The position numbers were made by a program, and so were the translations under genes. 64,000 bases of DNA from Skermanella aerolata KACC 11604 (lineage in GTDB: Bacteria > Pseudomonadota > Alphaproteobacteria > Azospirillales > Azospirillaceae), in the NCBI RefSeq assembly GCF_000936425.1, contig NZ_AVFK01000026.1, positions 53,769-117,768 on the forward strand, written 5' to 3'. Numbering within the stretch: position 1 is the stretch's first letter; the number at the start of each line of letters is the position of its first letter. Below, piece after piece: positions 1-8,799 of this stretch. The notes under the pieces are model-generated. The model was not told the DNA's origin. It was given only the letters and a program-made list of their open reading frames with translations, and made no database searches.

Positions 1-476
1 TGACCGCCGGCAACGTCATGGGCCTGATCGCCGGCTACGACGTCGTCGCCGACGGGACCGACAACTTCGCCACCCGCTTCCTGCTGGCCGACGCCTGCCA
101 TCTCGGTCAGCGGACGCTGGTTTCCGCCGCCATGCTGCGGTTCGACGGCCAGCTATCGACCTTCAAGTCTCATCTGGGCGGCCCCAATCCCTGCTACCGC
201 TGCATCTTCCGCGAACCGCCGCCGCGCGGCCTGATTCCAAGCTGTGCCGAAGCCGGCGTGCTGGGAGCGCTGGCGGGCGCCGTCGGCTCCGTTCAGGCGA
301 TCGAAGTCATCAAGGAAGTCCTGAGCATCGGCGAAAGCCTGTCCGGCAACCTGCTGATGTACGACGCGCTGAACACCAGCTTCCATAAGGTGAAGGTGAA
401 ACCCGATCCGGAATGCCCCCTGTGCGGCAGCCATCCGTCCATCACGGACCTCTCCGCCCACGAGGCGACGGCATGA
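1..476 (+). CDS. ThiF/MoeB/HesA-family adenylyltransferase, C-terminal part (cut by the window edge)
   Basis: This is the last ~158 residues of an E1-like enzyme that adenylates the C-terminal glycine of a sulfur-carrier protein (ThiS or MoaD type) in thiamine or molybdopterin synthesis. The reading frame is open from base 3 and the true start lies outside the window. The motif DGTDNFATRF is the ThiF/MoeB signature that follows the nucleotide-binding region. Two cysteine pairs, CYRC and CPLC, match the structural zinc site of MoeB/ThiF proteins. The stop overlaps the next start as ATGA, so the two genes are probably translationally coupled. Whether the partner is ThiS, MoaD or another carrier cannot be told from this fragment. 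Confidence 0.85.
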   Translation, partial: TAGNVMGLIAGYDVVADGTDNFATRFLLADACHLGQRTLVSAAMLRFDGQLSTFKSHLGGPNPCYRCIFREPPPRGLIPSCAEAGVLGALAGAVGSVQAIEVIKEVLSIGESLSGNLLMYDALNTSFHKVKVKPDPECPLCGSHPSITDLSAHEATA

Positions 477-892
477 TCGACCAAAGCGGCCTGTCCCTGG
501 TCGTCTTCGCCGGAGGGTTCGATCGCGTCCACTACGCTTTGGTCATGGCGAGCGCCGCCGCCGCGACCAACCGCAAGACGACGCTGTTCTTCACCGGCCG
601 CGCCGTGCTGGCGCTCAAGGCCGGCGACGGCTGGCGCGAGCTCGACCCCGCCGACGACGGATCGTCGCCGCAGGAGCGCAACGCCCATTTCGGCCGCAGC
701 GGCCTTGCCGAATTCGAGGAGCTGCTGGAAGCCTGCGTCGCCCTGGGCGTCACCGTCATGGTGTGCGAGATGGCGCTGAAGGCGATCGGGCTGGAAGCCT
801 CGGCCTTGCGCTCCGACGTGCCGGTGGTATCCGGCGGCGTCGTCACCTTCCTGAACGACGCCCCCGCGGACGGGCGGATGCTGTTCGTCTAA
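473..892 (+). CDS. DsrE/DsrF-like family protein
   Basis: This 139-residue cytoplasmic protein resembles the DsrE/DsrF/TusD fold, small proteins linked to sulfur relay or peroxiredoxin-like functions. It opens with a hydrophobic beta strand (LSLVVFAGGFDRVHYALVMA), has the helix-strand pattern TLFFTGRAVLAL, and carries a cysteine in VMVCEMALKAIGL, which corresponds to the conserved cysteine of many DsrE proteins. The start was chosen because its ATG overlaps the stop of the ThiF/MoeB-type gene (ATGA at 473-476). The pairing suggests that a sulfur carrier or persulfide is handled jointly, which is inference. The same frame is open further upstream, but only inside the preceding gene. Confidence 0.75.
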   Translation: MIDQSGLSLVVFAGGFDRVHYALVMASAAAATNRKTTLFFTGRAVLALKAGDGWRELDPADDGSSPQERNAHFGRSGLAEFEELLEACVALGVTVMVCEMALKAIGLEASALRSDVPVVSGGVVTFLNDAPADGRMLFV

Positions 893-937
893 GGCTTTAT
901 CTCAAGGGCCGAATGGTTGATGTGTGAGGAACGTGTT

Positions 938-996
938 TGTTGGGCCACAGCCCAACCTACGGGCTCCTGTTTCGTAGGTTGGGCCGTGGCCCAACA
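938..996. repeat. Nested palindromic repeat, copy 1 of 3
   Basis: Two 24-base arms (938-961 and 973-996) are inverted with one mismatch around an 11-base loop. Each arm is itself a short palindrome of the form TTGGGCC-NNN-GGCCCAA followed or preceded by CCTACG/CGTAGG. The element lies between the convergent DsrE-like gene and the chemoreceptor gene. Related copies are at 6581-6637 and 21505-21566. The structure resembles REP/BIME-type elements. It could also work as a bidirectional transcription barrier here. Confidence 0.85.
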
Positions 997-1031
997 CATC
1001 CGGAGCGCCGATCAAACTCTTCCGCGCTCCT

Positions 1032-3662
1032 TCACGCCGCCCGCACCTCCGCCAAAAAGGTCTCGACCTCGTTCGCCAGTTGGCGGGCCTGAAGACTGAG
1101 GTCGCGGGCGGTTTCAAGCACCTGTTGGGCTGTCCGGCCGCCGCTGTCTATCGCCGAACTGACGCCGGCGAGGTTGGCGTTGACGCCGGATGTGAAGATG
1201 CCGGCCTGCTGAAGGTTGGCGCTGATGTCGCGGGTCGTAGCGTCCTGCTGCTCGACGGCGGAGGCGATGCCGGACGACACCTCGCTCATGCGCCTGATGA
1301 AGCCGGTGATCTCCCCGATCTCCGCCACGGTGGAACTGGCCACGTTCTGCATCTGCACGATCTGCTGGGCGATCTCGTCGGTGGCCCTTGCCATCTGGCT
1401 GGCGAGCGACTTGACCTCGGTCGCGACGATGGCGAACCCCCGTCCGGCCTCTCCCGCGCGGGCGGCCTCGATCGTCGCGTTGAGGGCGAGCAGGTTGGTT
1501 TGGGCGGCGATGCTCTCGATCACCTGGATCACCTCGCCAATCCGGTGCGCCGCCTCCGCCATGCTGCGGACGGTCTGGTCGGTCCGCTCGGCCGCCGCCA
1601 CCCCCTGCCCGGCGATACCGCTGGAAGCCTGGACCTGCCGGGCGATCTCGCCGGTCGAAGCGGCAAGTTCCTCGGTGGCATCAGCCACCTGCCCCACATT
1701 CCGCGACGCCTGTTCGCTGGCCTCGGCGACGGCCATGGCTTCCGTGCGGGTCTGCTGGGTACGGGCCGCCATGTCGGCCGCTTCGCGCTGGAGCAGGTCG
1801 GACGAGCCAGTCACCGCATGAACGACGTCGCCGACCCGCTTTTCCAGCCGGGCGGCGAGATCGAGCATGGCCGCCCGCCGCTCGGATGCCGCCTGTTCCC
1901 GCCGCCCTTCCGACTGCCGGCGCTCCCGGTCCAGCGCCACCGCATTGTCGCGGAACACGATAAGCGCCGTCGCCATGCTGGCGATCTCGTCACGCCCGCC
2001 CGTCGGTACCGGAACGGTCAGATCGCCGCCGCTGATCCCGGCCATGGCATCGGTCAGCCGCCGCAGCCGGATCACGATGCCGGAGCGCACCACGAACCAG
2101 CCGATCGCCAGCACCGCGAGGATGCCAAGCAGACCCAGCACGATCATGACGGCGGTGGAGGCGGCGATGGCGCCGCGCGCCGACGCTACCGACACGTCCA
2201 TCATGGAACGGGCGGCGTTCGAAATGCGGGCGACTTCCGCCCCCAGGGCCACGGCCTTGGTCCGTGCGGCGGCGTCCATGTCGGCCGCGCGCCCGAGCGT
2301 CGCGATCTCCGCCGCTCTCAGCTCGAAGATGCCTTGCGCACCGGTCCCCATCGCGACGATTTCCCGGGCCGCGCCACGCAGATCCTCCGGCATCGCCAGC
2401 ATCGGCGCTTCCATCCGCGCGGCGGTGCTCTCGAAGGCGGCGCGTTGCTCCTTCAGACGCTCCACGGCGCTTTCATTGGCGGCGGCCGCGATCAACCCGA
2501 CCAGCAGGTTCGCTTCGCCGCGCAGTTCCAGTGCCGACCGGAGCGTCGCGACCTCGTTGGCGACAAGACCGGCGACCTGCTTGCCACCTTGCAGGATCGT
2601 CCGTGAACTGCCGGTCACCAGGTTGAACGATGCATCGTCGGCAATCTGCGATAACTGCGCCACGAGCTGGTCGCTGATCGCCGCCATGTCGCGCAGCACA
2701 TCCTGGCGCCGCTTGGCGGCGTTGCGGCGCTCGGTATCGCCCGGGGCCGTGTTCGACAGCTCCTTCCTGCGCGTGGCGAACACGTTGTCCTCGCCACGGC
2801 CGTACTCCAGCAAGGCATCCACCAGGAAGATGGCGCCTTCAAGATCCGTCGATTGAGGCAGCTGCCTGAGCCCGGACGACAGATGTTTCGCGGTAGTGTC
2901 GAACCGCCTGGCGAGCGACTGAAGCGGCCCGGCATCCTGAGCGTTGACCGCTTCGATCAGAACAGCGCCCACCATATTGACGTCGGACAGCATCTCCAGC
3001 GATATCCGGACCGCCGCGATCTCGCCGTTGACGAGTTTGTCGATGGCGACGCCGTTGTCCCGGACCACCTGTCCCGTGCTGCGCTCCAAAGATCGCGCTC
3101 CTTCAGCCACGGCTTCGTCCGTGCGGTCGAGCAGGTTCAGATGGACGGTCTTCACGTTTTCCATGATCGCCAGCCTCAGCAGTTCCATCCGGTCGAACTC
3201 CGACATCTTCCGTGAGATGTCGATCAGTCCGGAGCGCATCTCCCGCGCCGCCTGATCGAAGTTGGCGACGGGTATGGTGTCGATGGTTTCCAGCTTGTCG
3301 AGTGCGGTGCGCACGGCCGCGAACTCCACGTCGACCCTGGCGGCGGCGGTGGCCCTGGTCGCGGAATCCGCAGCCGAACGAAGTTCCGGAGCGATCGCCG
3401 TCAACCGCAGCGCCCCAGCCTCCAATGCGGCAGAAGCTTCCAGGGCCAGAACGCCATGATCGGTCATATCCGCCAAGCTTCGCTCGATCTGAACGAACGA
3501 AAGGTTGGCGGCCAGCCCGGCCGCGACGGTCAGGACGGCGGTCGCGGCGAAGGCGGCGTACAGGCGGGTGCCGATGCCGTCACGCCGCCGGACCTCGCTA
3601 TACTCGACCTTGGACGGAACCGGAGACGAAGCACGAACACGGTTAGGTTTCGACACAGGCAA
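1032..3662 (-). CDS. Methyl-accepting chemotaxis protein with long periplasmic sensor region
   Basis: An 876-residue inner-membrane chemoreceptor. It has a transmembrane helix near residues 32-55, a long mainly helical periplasmic region of ~440 residues, a second transmembrane helix near 500-527 (VMIVLGLLGILAVLAIGWFV), a HAMP linker, and the cytoplasmic signalling domain. The hairpin tip is clear: QTNLLALNATIEAARAGE followed by GRGFAIVATEVKSLA, the CheA/CheW contact region. The start is TTG with an upstream GGGTGGGGAT; a GTG two codons later is an alternative. The ligand is not evident. An inverted repeat at 3681-3707 lies just upstream. The gene is read alone, divergent from the pentapeptide-repeat gene. 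Confidence 0.93.
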   Translation of the reverse strand: MPVSKPNRVRASSPVPSKVEYSEVRRRDGIGTRLYAAFAATAVLTVAAGLAANLSFVQIERSLADMTDHGVLALEASAALEAGALRLTAIAPELRSAADSATRATAAARVDVEFAAVRTALDKLETIDTIPVANFDQAAREMRSGLIDISRKMSEFDRMELLRLAIMENVKTVHLNLLDRTDEAVAEGARSLERSTGQVVRDNGVAIDKLVNGEIAAVRISLEMLSDVNMVGAVLIEAVNAQDAGPLQSLARRFDTTAKHLSSGLRQLPQSTDLEGAIFLVDALLEYGRGEDNVFATRRKELSNTAPGDTERRNAAKRRQDVLRDMAAISDQLVAQLSQIADDASFNLVTGSSRTILQGGKQVAGLVANEVATLRSALELRGEANLLVGLIAAAANESAVERLKEQRAAFESTAARMEAPMLAMPEDLRGAAREIVAMGTGAQGIFELRAAEIATLGRAADMDAAARTKAVALGAEVARISNAARSMMDVSVASARGAIAASTAVMIVLGLLGILAVLAIGWFVVRSGIVIRLRRLTDAMAGISGGDLTVPVPTGGRDEIASMATALIVFRDNAVALDRERRQSEGRREQAASERRAAMLDLAARLEKRVGDVVHAVTGSSDLLQREAADMAARTQQTRTEAMAVAEASEQASRNVGQVADATEELAASTGEIARQVQASSGIAGQGVAAAERTDQTVRSMAEAAHRIGEVIQVIESIAAQTNLLALNATIEAARAGEAGRGFAIVATEVKSLASQMARATDEIAQQIVQMQNVASSTVAEIGEITGFIRRMSEVSSGIASAVEQQDATTRDISANLQQAGIFTSGVNANLAGVSSAIDSGGRTAQQVLETARDLSLQARQLANEVETFLAEVRAA

Positions 3663-3680
3663 TTTATCCCCACCCTCGAT

Positions 3681-3707
3681 AAATAGTTCTTTTCGAACGA
3701 ACTATTT
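3681..3707. promoter_or_regulatory. Inverted repeat upstream of the chemoreceptor gene
   Basis: AAATAGTTC (3681-3689) is repeated inverted as GAACTATTT (3699-3707) around 9 bases containing TTCGAA. It lies ~20 bases upstream of the chemoreceptor start, in an AT-rich divergent intergenic region (3663-3906). It could be an operator or a 5' leader stem. No convincing -35/-10 pair was found beside it. Confidence 0.4.
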
Positions 3708-3906
3708 TACATCGTTAGAGAATAAATTATTGCTCTTTTTAGGCAAACTCATTCTTTTGATGGGCATCCTAAACTAAAGGCGTGGTCTACCCCGCCTCCA
3801 GCATCCTCCGAACGCCGCCGGCCTTGTCTGGATAGCGTGACGATCGATGTTGAGTATGGAGCATACAACCCGGTACACTGCCGACATCGCAAGGAGAGGG
3901 AGGCGC

Positions 3907-5067
3907 ATGACAGGTTCGGCGGACCTGAGTGAGGAAAAGCTGGCGCAGATTCGCCAGGCATTGCGCAATCACCTTCTCTTCACTGCCGGCAAAGGTGGCA
4001 AGCGATTGAATTTGATGGCGAACAACATGTCCAACTTTGTCCTGGAGGGGTTTAATTTCTCCAAGGCTTCGCTGTTGTTCTGCAATCTTTCATACTCGAA
4101 TCTTCAGAAGGCACGCTTTCGCGATGCCGACCTGACCAACAGCCTTTTCGTCCGCAGCAATCTGGCCAACGCGGATTTCTCCGGCGCCACCCTGGATGGC
4201 GTGAAGTTCCACTTCACCGATGCACGGGATGCGAAGCTCGACGGCTCGACCATGCGCCAGGGCTCGATGATGATCTTCCCGAAGAGCGAGGCCGGCGGCA
4301 CACCGGTCAGCCAGCAGGCGAAGACGGTGGTCCAGGTCACCGACCTGTCCAATTCCAACTTCGAGGGCGCTTCGCTCAAGGGTGCGCACATGTCCAACTG
4401 CATCCTGCGCAATGCCAACCTGCGGAACGTCGACCTGACCAATGCGAACCTGAAGGGCGCCGACCTCGAAGGAGCCAACCTCCAGGGCGCCCTGCTGAAG
4501 GGCGCCAACCTGATGAATGTGAAAGTCAAGGATGCCGTCCTCGACCTGACGCCCGAGGTCTTCGACATCCTACGCTTCAACGACGATTTCGTCCGCCATG
4601 TCGATAGCGTGCGGGAGATCAACAACTCCCTGCGAGCTCATGAGAAATGGGTCAATTCCCGTGGGGGCGACGGCCAGCGGCTGGACCTTGCCGGCCGTTC
4701 CTTGCGCGGTGTCGATCTCACCGGCAAGAACCTGGCGGCCATGTCGTTCGCCGGCGCGGATCTGTCCGGTGCGAAGCTGGCGAGGGCGGTCCTGAGCGCC
4801 AGCGACTTCACCGGCGCCATTATCCAGTACGCCGACTTTTCCGGCGCCGACCTGCGGGGCGCCAACTTCACCAACGCGTCGATCGTCTTCTCCGACTTTT
4901 CCGGAGCCGACTTCTCGCCGCTCGAATTGCGGAGCGGCGGCGGTCTGCCGACCCGGTTCAGCGGGGCGACGATCCGGAACAGCAACCTGTGCGGCCTGGG
5001 CCTGACGGCCTGCCCGGACGATGCCGCCGTCTGCAAGGACTGCGACTTCAATCCGGTCAAGCCGTGA
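3907..5067 (+). CDS. Pentapeptide-repeat protein
   Basis: A 386-residue protein built largely of A(D/N)LXX-type pentapeptide repeats, which form a right-handed quadrilateral beta helix. The first block spans roughly residues 30-210. A ~50-residue non-repeat linker (around LTPEVFDILRFNDDFVRHVD) follows, then a second block to about residue 350. The C-terminal tail is cysteine-rich (CGLGLTACPDDAAVCKDCDF) and could bind metal or form disulfides. The start at 3907 has a strong AAGGAGAGGGAGG just upstream and is preferred to an in-frame ATG 60 bases earlier. There is no signal peptide. Family members have diverse or unknown roles, so no function is assigned. Confidence 0.85.
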   Translation: MTGSADLSEEKLAQIRQALRNHLLFTAGKGGKRLNLMANNMSNFVLEGFNFSKASLLFCNLSYSNLQKARFRDADLTNSLFVRSNLANADFSGATLDGVKFHFTDARDAKLDGSTMRQGSMMIFPKSEAGGTPVSQQAKTVVQVTDLSNSNFEGASLKGAHMSNCILRNANLRNVDLTNANLKGADLEGANLQGALLKGANLMNVKVKDAVLDLTPEVFDILRFNDDFVRHVDSVREINNSLRAHEKWVNSRGGDGQRLDLAGRSLRGVDLTGKNLAAMSFAGADLSGAKLARAVLSASDFTGAIIQYADFSGADLRGANFTNASIVFSDFSGADFSPLELRSGGGLPTRFSGATIRNSNLCGLGLTACPDDAAVCKDCDFNPVKP

Positions 5068-5079
5068 CCAAGGTTTCCG

Positions 5080-5793
5080 TCAGGCGCTGATGCCGCCCTT
5101 CTCGTCCAGCGCGTAGCCGGCCGACCGCACCGTCCGGATGATGTCGTTGTCGTTGACCTCGTTCAGCGCTTTCCGCAGGCGGCGGATATGGACGTCGACC
5201 GTGCGCGGCTCGACATAGACGTCGTGGCCCCAGACCAGATCTAGCAGCTGTTCGCGCGAGAAGACGCGGCCTGGGTGCTGCATGAAGTGGCGCAGCAGGC
5301 GGAACTCGGTCGGTCCCAGATGCACGTCGCGGCCCTGGCGGCGGACGCGGTGGGCCGCCAGATCCATGATGACGTCGCCGAAGCTCAGCAGCTCCTCCGC
5401 CAAACCGGGGCTCGACCGGCGCAGCACGGCGCGCATGCGGGCGACCAGTTCCGTCGGGGAGAACGGCTTGGCGATATAGTCGTCCGCACCGGAATTGAGG
5501 CCCCGGACCTTATCGGCCTCCTCCCCCCTGGCGGTCAGCATGATGATCGGGATGTCGCGGGTCTTGGGGTTGCGCCGCATCTGGCGGCAGACTTCCAGGC
5601 CCGACATCAGCGGCAGCATCCAATCGAGCAGGACGAGGCTGGGCACCTGCTCCGATGCCAGCAGCAAGGCTTCCTCGCCGTCGCCTGCGGAGAGCGTGCG
5701 GAAGTTTTCCTTTTCAAGATTGTACTTGAGGAGGGTTACGAGGTCCGCCTCGTCCTCGACGATCAGGACGAGGGGTTTGAGCGCCGAATTCAT
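5080..5793 (-). CDS. phoB: Phosphate regulon response regulator PhoB
   Basis: A 237-residue OmpR/PhoB-class transcription factor that activates Pho-box promoters when phosphorylated by PhoR. The receiver domain covers residues ~8-125, with the acidic pair after VLIVED, phospho-acceptor D57 in LLDWMLP, and K109 in IAKPFSP. The C-terminal winged-helix domain carries the typical RTVDVHIRRLRKAL recognition-helix region. It is the last gene of the pst-pho cluster, 27 bases after phoU. It converges with the pentapeptide-repeat gene, leaving only 12 bases between them. Its identity rests on the sequence and on the neighbouring pst genes and phoR. Confidence 0.96.
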   Translation of the reverse strand: MNSALKPLVLIVEDEADLVTLLKYNLEKENFRTLSAGDGEEALLLASEQVPSLVLLDWMLPLMSGLEVCRQMRRNPKTRDIPIIMLTARGEEADKVRGLNSGADDYIAKPFSPTELVARMRAVLRRSSPGLAEELLSFGDVIMDLAAHRVRRQGRDVHLGPTEFRLLRHFMQHPGRVFSREQLLDLVWGHDVYVEPRTVDVHIRRLRKALNEVNDNDIIRTVRSAGYALDEKGGISA

Positions 5794-5820
5794 GTGTTCG
5801 TTCGTTCCAAGGCTGGCTTG

Positions 5821-6546
5821 TTAACCCTGTAGCTCCGGCTGCGGCGTCACGACCGTGAAGCTGCTTTCGTCGCCCTTTGGCCGTTCCGTAGTCAGCGGAT
5901 GACCGATTACCAGAAAATGGATCGTTTCGGCAATGTTGGTCGCATGGTCGCCGATCCGCTCAAGGTTCTTGGCGATGAACAGGAGGTGCGTACAGGGGGT
6001 GATGTTGCGCGGGTCTTCCATCATGTAGGTCAGGACTTCGCGGAACAGGCTGGTATAGAGATCGTCCAGTTCCTCGTCCCGGCGGCGCGCCGCCACCGCC
6101 TTGTCGACATCGCGCTCGATGAACGCGTCGAGCACTTCCTTCATGATTTCCTGGACCAAGCGGCCCATGCGCGGGATGGCGCCGGCCGGACGGACGGCGG
6201 GCAACTGGGCCAGCGCCAGCGACCGTTTGGCGATGTTCGCCGCGTAGTCGCCGATCCGCTCGATGTCGGATGCGATCTTGAGCGCCGAGACGATCTCCCG
6301 CAGGTCGGACGCCATCGGCTGGCGCAGCGCCAGCAGGCGCAGCGTCTCGTTGTCGATCTCCCGCTCATAGGTATCGATGCGGAGGTCCGACTGGATCACC
6401 TGGGCGGCGATGGCCGTATCCCGCCGGACGAGCGCCTGGACGGCGGCCTCCACCTGGGCTTCCGCCACGCCGCCCATCTGCGTGATCAGGTTCGACAGGC
6501 GCTGGAGTTCCTGCGCGAACGACTTGACGATATGCTCGTTGCTCAT
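5821..6546 (-). CDS. phoU: Phosphate signalling protein PhoU
   Basis: A 241-residue all-helical protein made of two similar three-helix bundles. It connects the PstSCAB transporter to PhoR and dampens the response when phosphate is plentiful. Signature stretches in both halves are DIERIGDYAANIAKRS and NLERIGDHATNIAE, the metal-binding E/DxxxD-type motifs of PhoU. The length is typical of the family. It lies between pstB and phoB. The 119-base gap to pstB is unusually long for this operon and contains a palindromic repeat (6581-6637), so phoU-phoB expression may differ from that of pstSCAB. Confidence 0.96.
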   Translation of the reverse strand: MSNEHIVKSFAQELQRLSNLITQMGGVAEAQVEAAVQALVRRDTAIAAQVIQSDLRIDTYEREIDNETLRLLALRQPMASDLREIVSALKIASDIERIGDYAANIAKRSLALAQLPAVRPAGAIPRMGRLVQEIMKEVLDAFIERDVDKAVAARRRDEELDDLYTSLFREVLTYMMEDPRNITPCTHLLFIAKNLERIGDHATNIAETIHFLVIGHPLTTERPKGDESSFTVVTPQPELQG

Positions 6547-6580
6547 GCGCCGCTTTCCTGAAAGACACTATGCCGAGTTC

Positions 6581-6637
6581 GTTGGGCCATGGCCCAACCT
6601 ACGGGCCGATTCCTGGGAGGTTGGGCCGTGGCCCAAC
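6581..6637. repeat. Nested palindromic repeat, copy 2 of 3 (inside the pst-pho operon)
   Basis: Two 20-base arms (6581-6600 and 6618-6637) are inverted with one mismatch around a 17-base loop. Each arm contains the TTGGGCC-NNN-GGCCCAA palindrome seen in the copies at 938 and 21505. The element fills the gap between pstB and phoU, so it would be transcribed as a large stem-loop if the operon is continuous. Confidence 0.85.
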
Positions 6638-6665
6638 ACCGGCGCCGCCACTGTACCGGGATGGA

Positions 6666-7490
6666 TCAGCCGTAGCGGCCGGTGATGTAGCCCTGGGTCC
6701 GCTCGTCGCGCGGCGTCGTGAAGATCTCTTCGGTGTCGCCGACCTCGACCATCTCGCCCAGGTGGAAGAAGGCGGTGCGCTGGGACACGCGGGCGGCCTG
6801 CTGCATGTTATGGGTGACGATGACGATCGTGTAGTTCTCGCGCAGTTCGTCGATCAGTTCCTCGATATGCGCGGTCGCGATGGGATCGAGCGCCGAGCAG
6901 GGTTCGTCCATCAGGATCACTTCGGGGCTGACCGCGATGGCGCGGGCGATGCACAGGCGCTGCTGCTGCCCGCCGGACAGGCCGGTGCCCGGCTCCTTCA
7001 AGCGGTCCTTGACCTCGTTCCACAGACCGGCGCGCTGAAGGCTCTTCGTGACGATCTCGTCCATCTCCTCCCGCCGGCTGGCGAGGCCGTGGATGCGCGG
7101 GCCGTAAGAAATGTTGTCGTAGATCGACTTGGGGAACGGGTTCGGCTTCTGGAAAACCATCCCGACGCGGGCGCGGAGCTGCACCGGGTCGATTTCCCGG
7201 TCGTAGATGTCCTGACCGTCGAGCGTGATCAGCCCTTCGATCCGGGCGATGTCGATCGTGTCGTTCATCCGGTTGAGGCAGCGCAGGAACGTCGACTTGC
7301 CGCAGCCGGACGGGCCGATCAGGGCCGTCACCTGACGCTCGGGGATCTCCAGGTCGATGCCCTTCAGCGCCTGCTTGGCGCCGTAGTACACCTTGACGCC
7401 CCGCGCATCCATCTTGGGAACCGTGCCGGTCAGCGTGCCGGCCTGGGGGCGGACGGCGATGCCGGCCATCGTCTGAGTGTGTGCGGTCAT
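6666..7490 (-). CDS. pstB: Phosphate ABC transporter ATP-binding protein PstB
   Basis: A 274-residue ATPase that energises the PstSCA phosphate importer at the inner face of the membrane. It shows Walker A (GPSGCGKST), the ABC signature ([14 protein letters not shown]), Walker B ([12 protein letters not shown]) and the switch histidine in VTHNMQQA. The segment [13 protein letters not shown] is typical of PstB. The ATG at 7490 is one base past the pstA stop and is preferred to an in-frame upstream ATG lying inside pstA. It is co-transcribed with pstC and pstA on the minus strand. Confidence 0.97.
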   Translation of the reverse strand: MTAHTQTMAGIAVRPQAGTLTGTVPKMDARGVKVYYGAKQALKGIDLEIPERQVTALIGPSGCGKSTFLRCLNRMNDTIDIARIEGLITLDGQDIYDREIDPVQLRARVGMVFQKPNPFPKSIYDNISYGPRIHGLASRREEMDEIVTKSLQRAGLWNEVKDRLKEPGTGLSGGQQQRLCIARAIAVSPEVILMDEPCSALDPIATAHIEELIDELRENYTIVIVTHNMQQAARVSQRTAFFHLGEMVEVGDTEEIFTTPRDERTQGYITGRYG

Positions 7491-7491
7491 A

Positions 7492-8799
7492 CTACCAACG
7501 CCTTTCGAATCGCTTGCGCAGGACAACGGCGATCGCATTCATCGCGATCAGGAAAGCCAGGAGCACCATGATCGCGGCGGAGGTCCGCTCGACGAAGCCG
7601 CGCTCCGGGCTGTCGGCCCACATGAAGATCTGCACCGGCAGGACGGTCGCCGCGTCGCCGAAGCCGCCTGGGGTATCGACGATGAAGGCGATCATGCCGA
7701 TCATCAGCAACGGCGCCGTCTCGCCCAGCGCATGGGCCATGCCGATGATGATGCCGGTCATGATGCCGGGCATCGCCAGCGGCAGCACGTGATGGGTCAC
7801 CACCTGAAGCGGCGAGGCGCCGACACCCAGCGCCGCTTCCCGGATCGACGGCGGGACCGCCTTCAGGGCGGCGCGGCTTGCTATGATGATGGTCGGCAGC
7901 GTCATCAGCGCCAGCACGATGCCGCCGACTACCGGGGCGGAACGGGGCATGTTGAAGGCGTTGAGGAAGACCGCCAGTCCCAGCAGGCCGAAGACGATCG
8001 ACGGGACGGCGGCGAGGTTGTTGATGTTGACCTCGATCAGGTCGGTCAGCTTGTTCTTCGGAGCGAATTCCTCGAGATAGACCGCCGCCGAGATCCCGAT
8101 CGGGATGGCGAGCCCGAGGGTCACGGCCAGCGTCAGCAGCGAGCCGACGATGCCCGCCTTGAGGCCGGCCAGTTCGGGGTCGCGACTGTCGCCGTTCATG
8201 AACAGGCGCCAGTTCCAGCCGTTCACGATGTTGCCGTTGGAGACCAGCTTGTCGATCCACTGGATCTGCTGATCGCTTACCTTGCGGTTGGCCTCCGGAA
8301 CGTCGCGGTCAATATTGCCCTTCAGCAACTGGTCGTAGTCGCTCGCCAGGGCCAAGCGGACGGTCTGGCGGGTGCCGATCAGATCGGGATTGTCCATCAC
8401 CATCTGGCGCAGCTCGAAACCGGCGCCGTTGCTGACGATGGCGTTCAGCCGCCGCCGCTCGGTGCGGCTTTCGACCTCGGGGAATGCCGCCTGAAGCGAC
8501 TGCCGGGCGAGGGCCGCGTAGTTGGCGCCCGACAGGGTGGCCTCGTCGCGGGTGCCCTGGGGGTCGATTTCCGCCGGGTCGAAGTAGATTTCCAACGACA
8601 GGTCGTGCTGGGCGAAGGCGGTGTAGCCCTGCGACACGATGCTGGCGAGCAGGACGGCCAGCATGCCGAGCGCTATGGCGATGGCGGCGATGCCGTACAT
8701 CTTGAAGCGGCGTTCCGCGGCGTAGCGCTTGCGCAGGCGGGCGGCGAAGTCGTCGGACTGATACGGCGCCGCGCGCGGAGTGCTGATGATATCAGTCAT
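7492..8799 (-). CDS. pstA: Phosphate ABC transporter permease PstA (extended form)
   Basis: A 435-residue inner-membrane permease, longer than the ~290-residue enterobacterial PstA. The extra length is an N-terminal region of ~200 residues. It begins with one transmembrane helix ([19 protein letters not shown]) and continues with a predicted periplasmic segment before the usual permease core. The core contains the ABC contact loop around [21 protein letters not shown]. The gene overlaps the end of pstC by 8 bases and ends one base before pstB, indicating tight coupling. This extended form is common in alphaproteobacteria. Confidence 0.95.
   Translation of the reverse strand: MTDIISTPRAAPYQSDDFAARLRKRYAAERRFKMYGIAAIAIALGMLAVLLASIVSQGYTAFAQHDLSLEIYFDPAEIDPQGTRDEATLSGANYAALARQSLQAAFPEVESRTERRRLNAIVSNGAGFELRQMVMDNPDLIGTRQTVRLALASDYDQLLKGNIDRDVPEANRKVSDQQIQWIDKLVSNGNIVNGWNWRLFMNGDSRDPELAGLKAGIVGSLLTLAVTLGLAIPIGISAAVYLEEFAPKNKLTDLIEVNINNLAAVPSIVFGLLGLAVFLNAFNMPRSAPVVGGIVLALMTLPTIIIASRAALKAVPPSIREAALGVGASPLQVVTHHVLPLAMPGIMTGIIIGMAHALGETAPLLMIGMIAFIVDTPGGFGDAATVLPVQIFMWADSPERGFVERTSAAIMVLLAFLIAMNAIAVVLRKRFERRW

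Noticed and set aside
1080..2606. Long open frame opposite the chemoreceptor gene
   Set aside because: It is an antisense artefact of high GC at third codon positions, with low-complexity H/R/G/D-rich translation and no domain pattern. The same applies to long frames opposite pstA/pstC, mutS, ftsH, the cyclase, acnB, acnA and the ligase.
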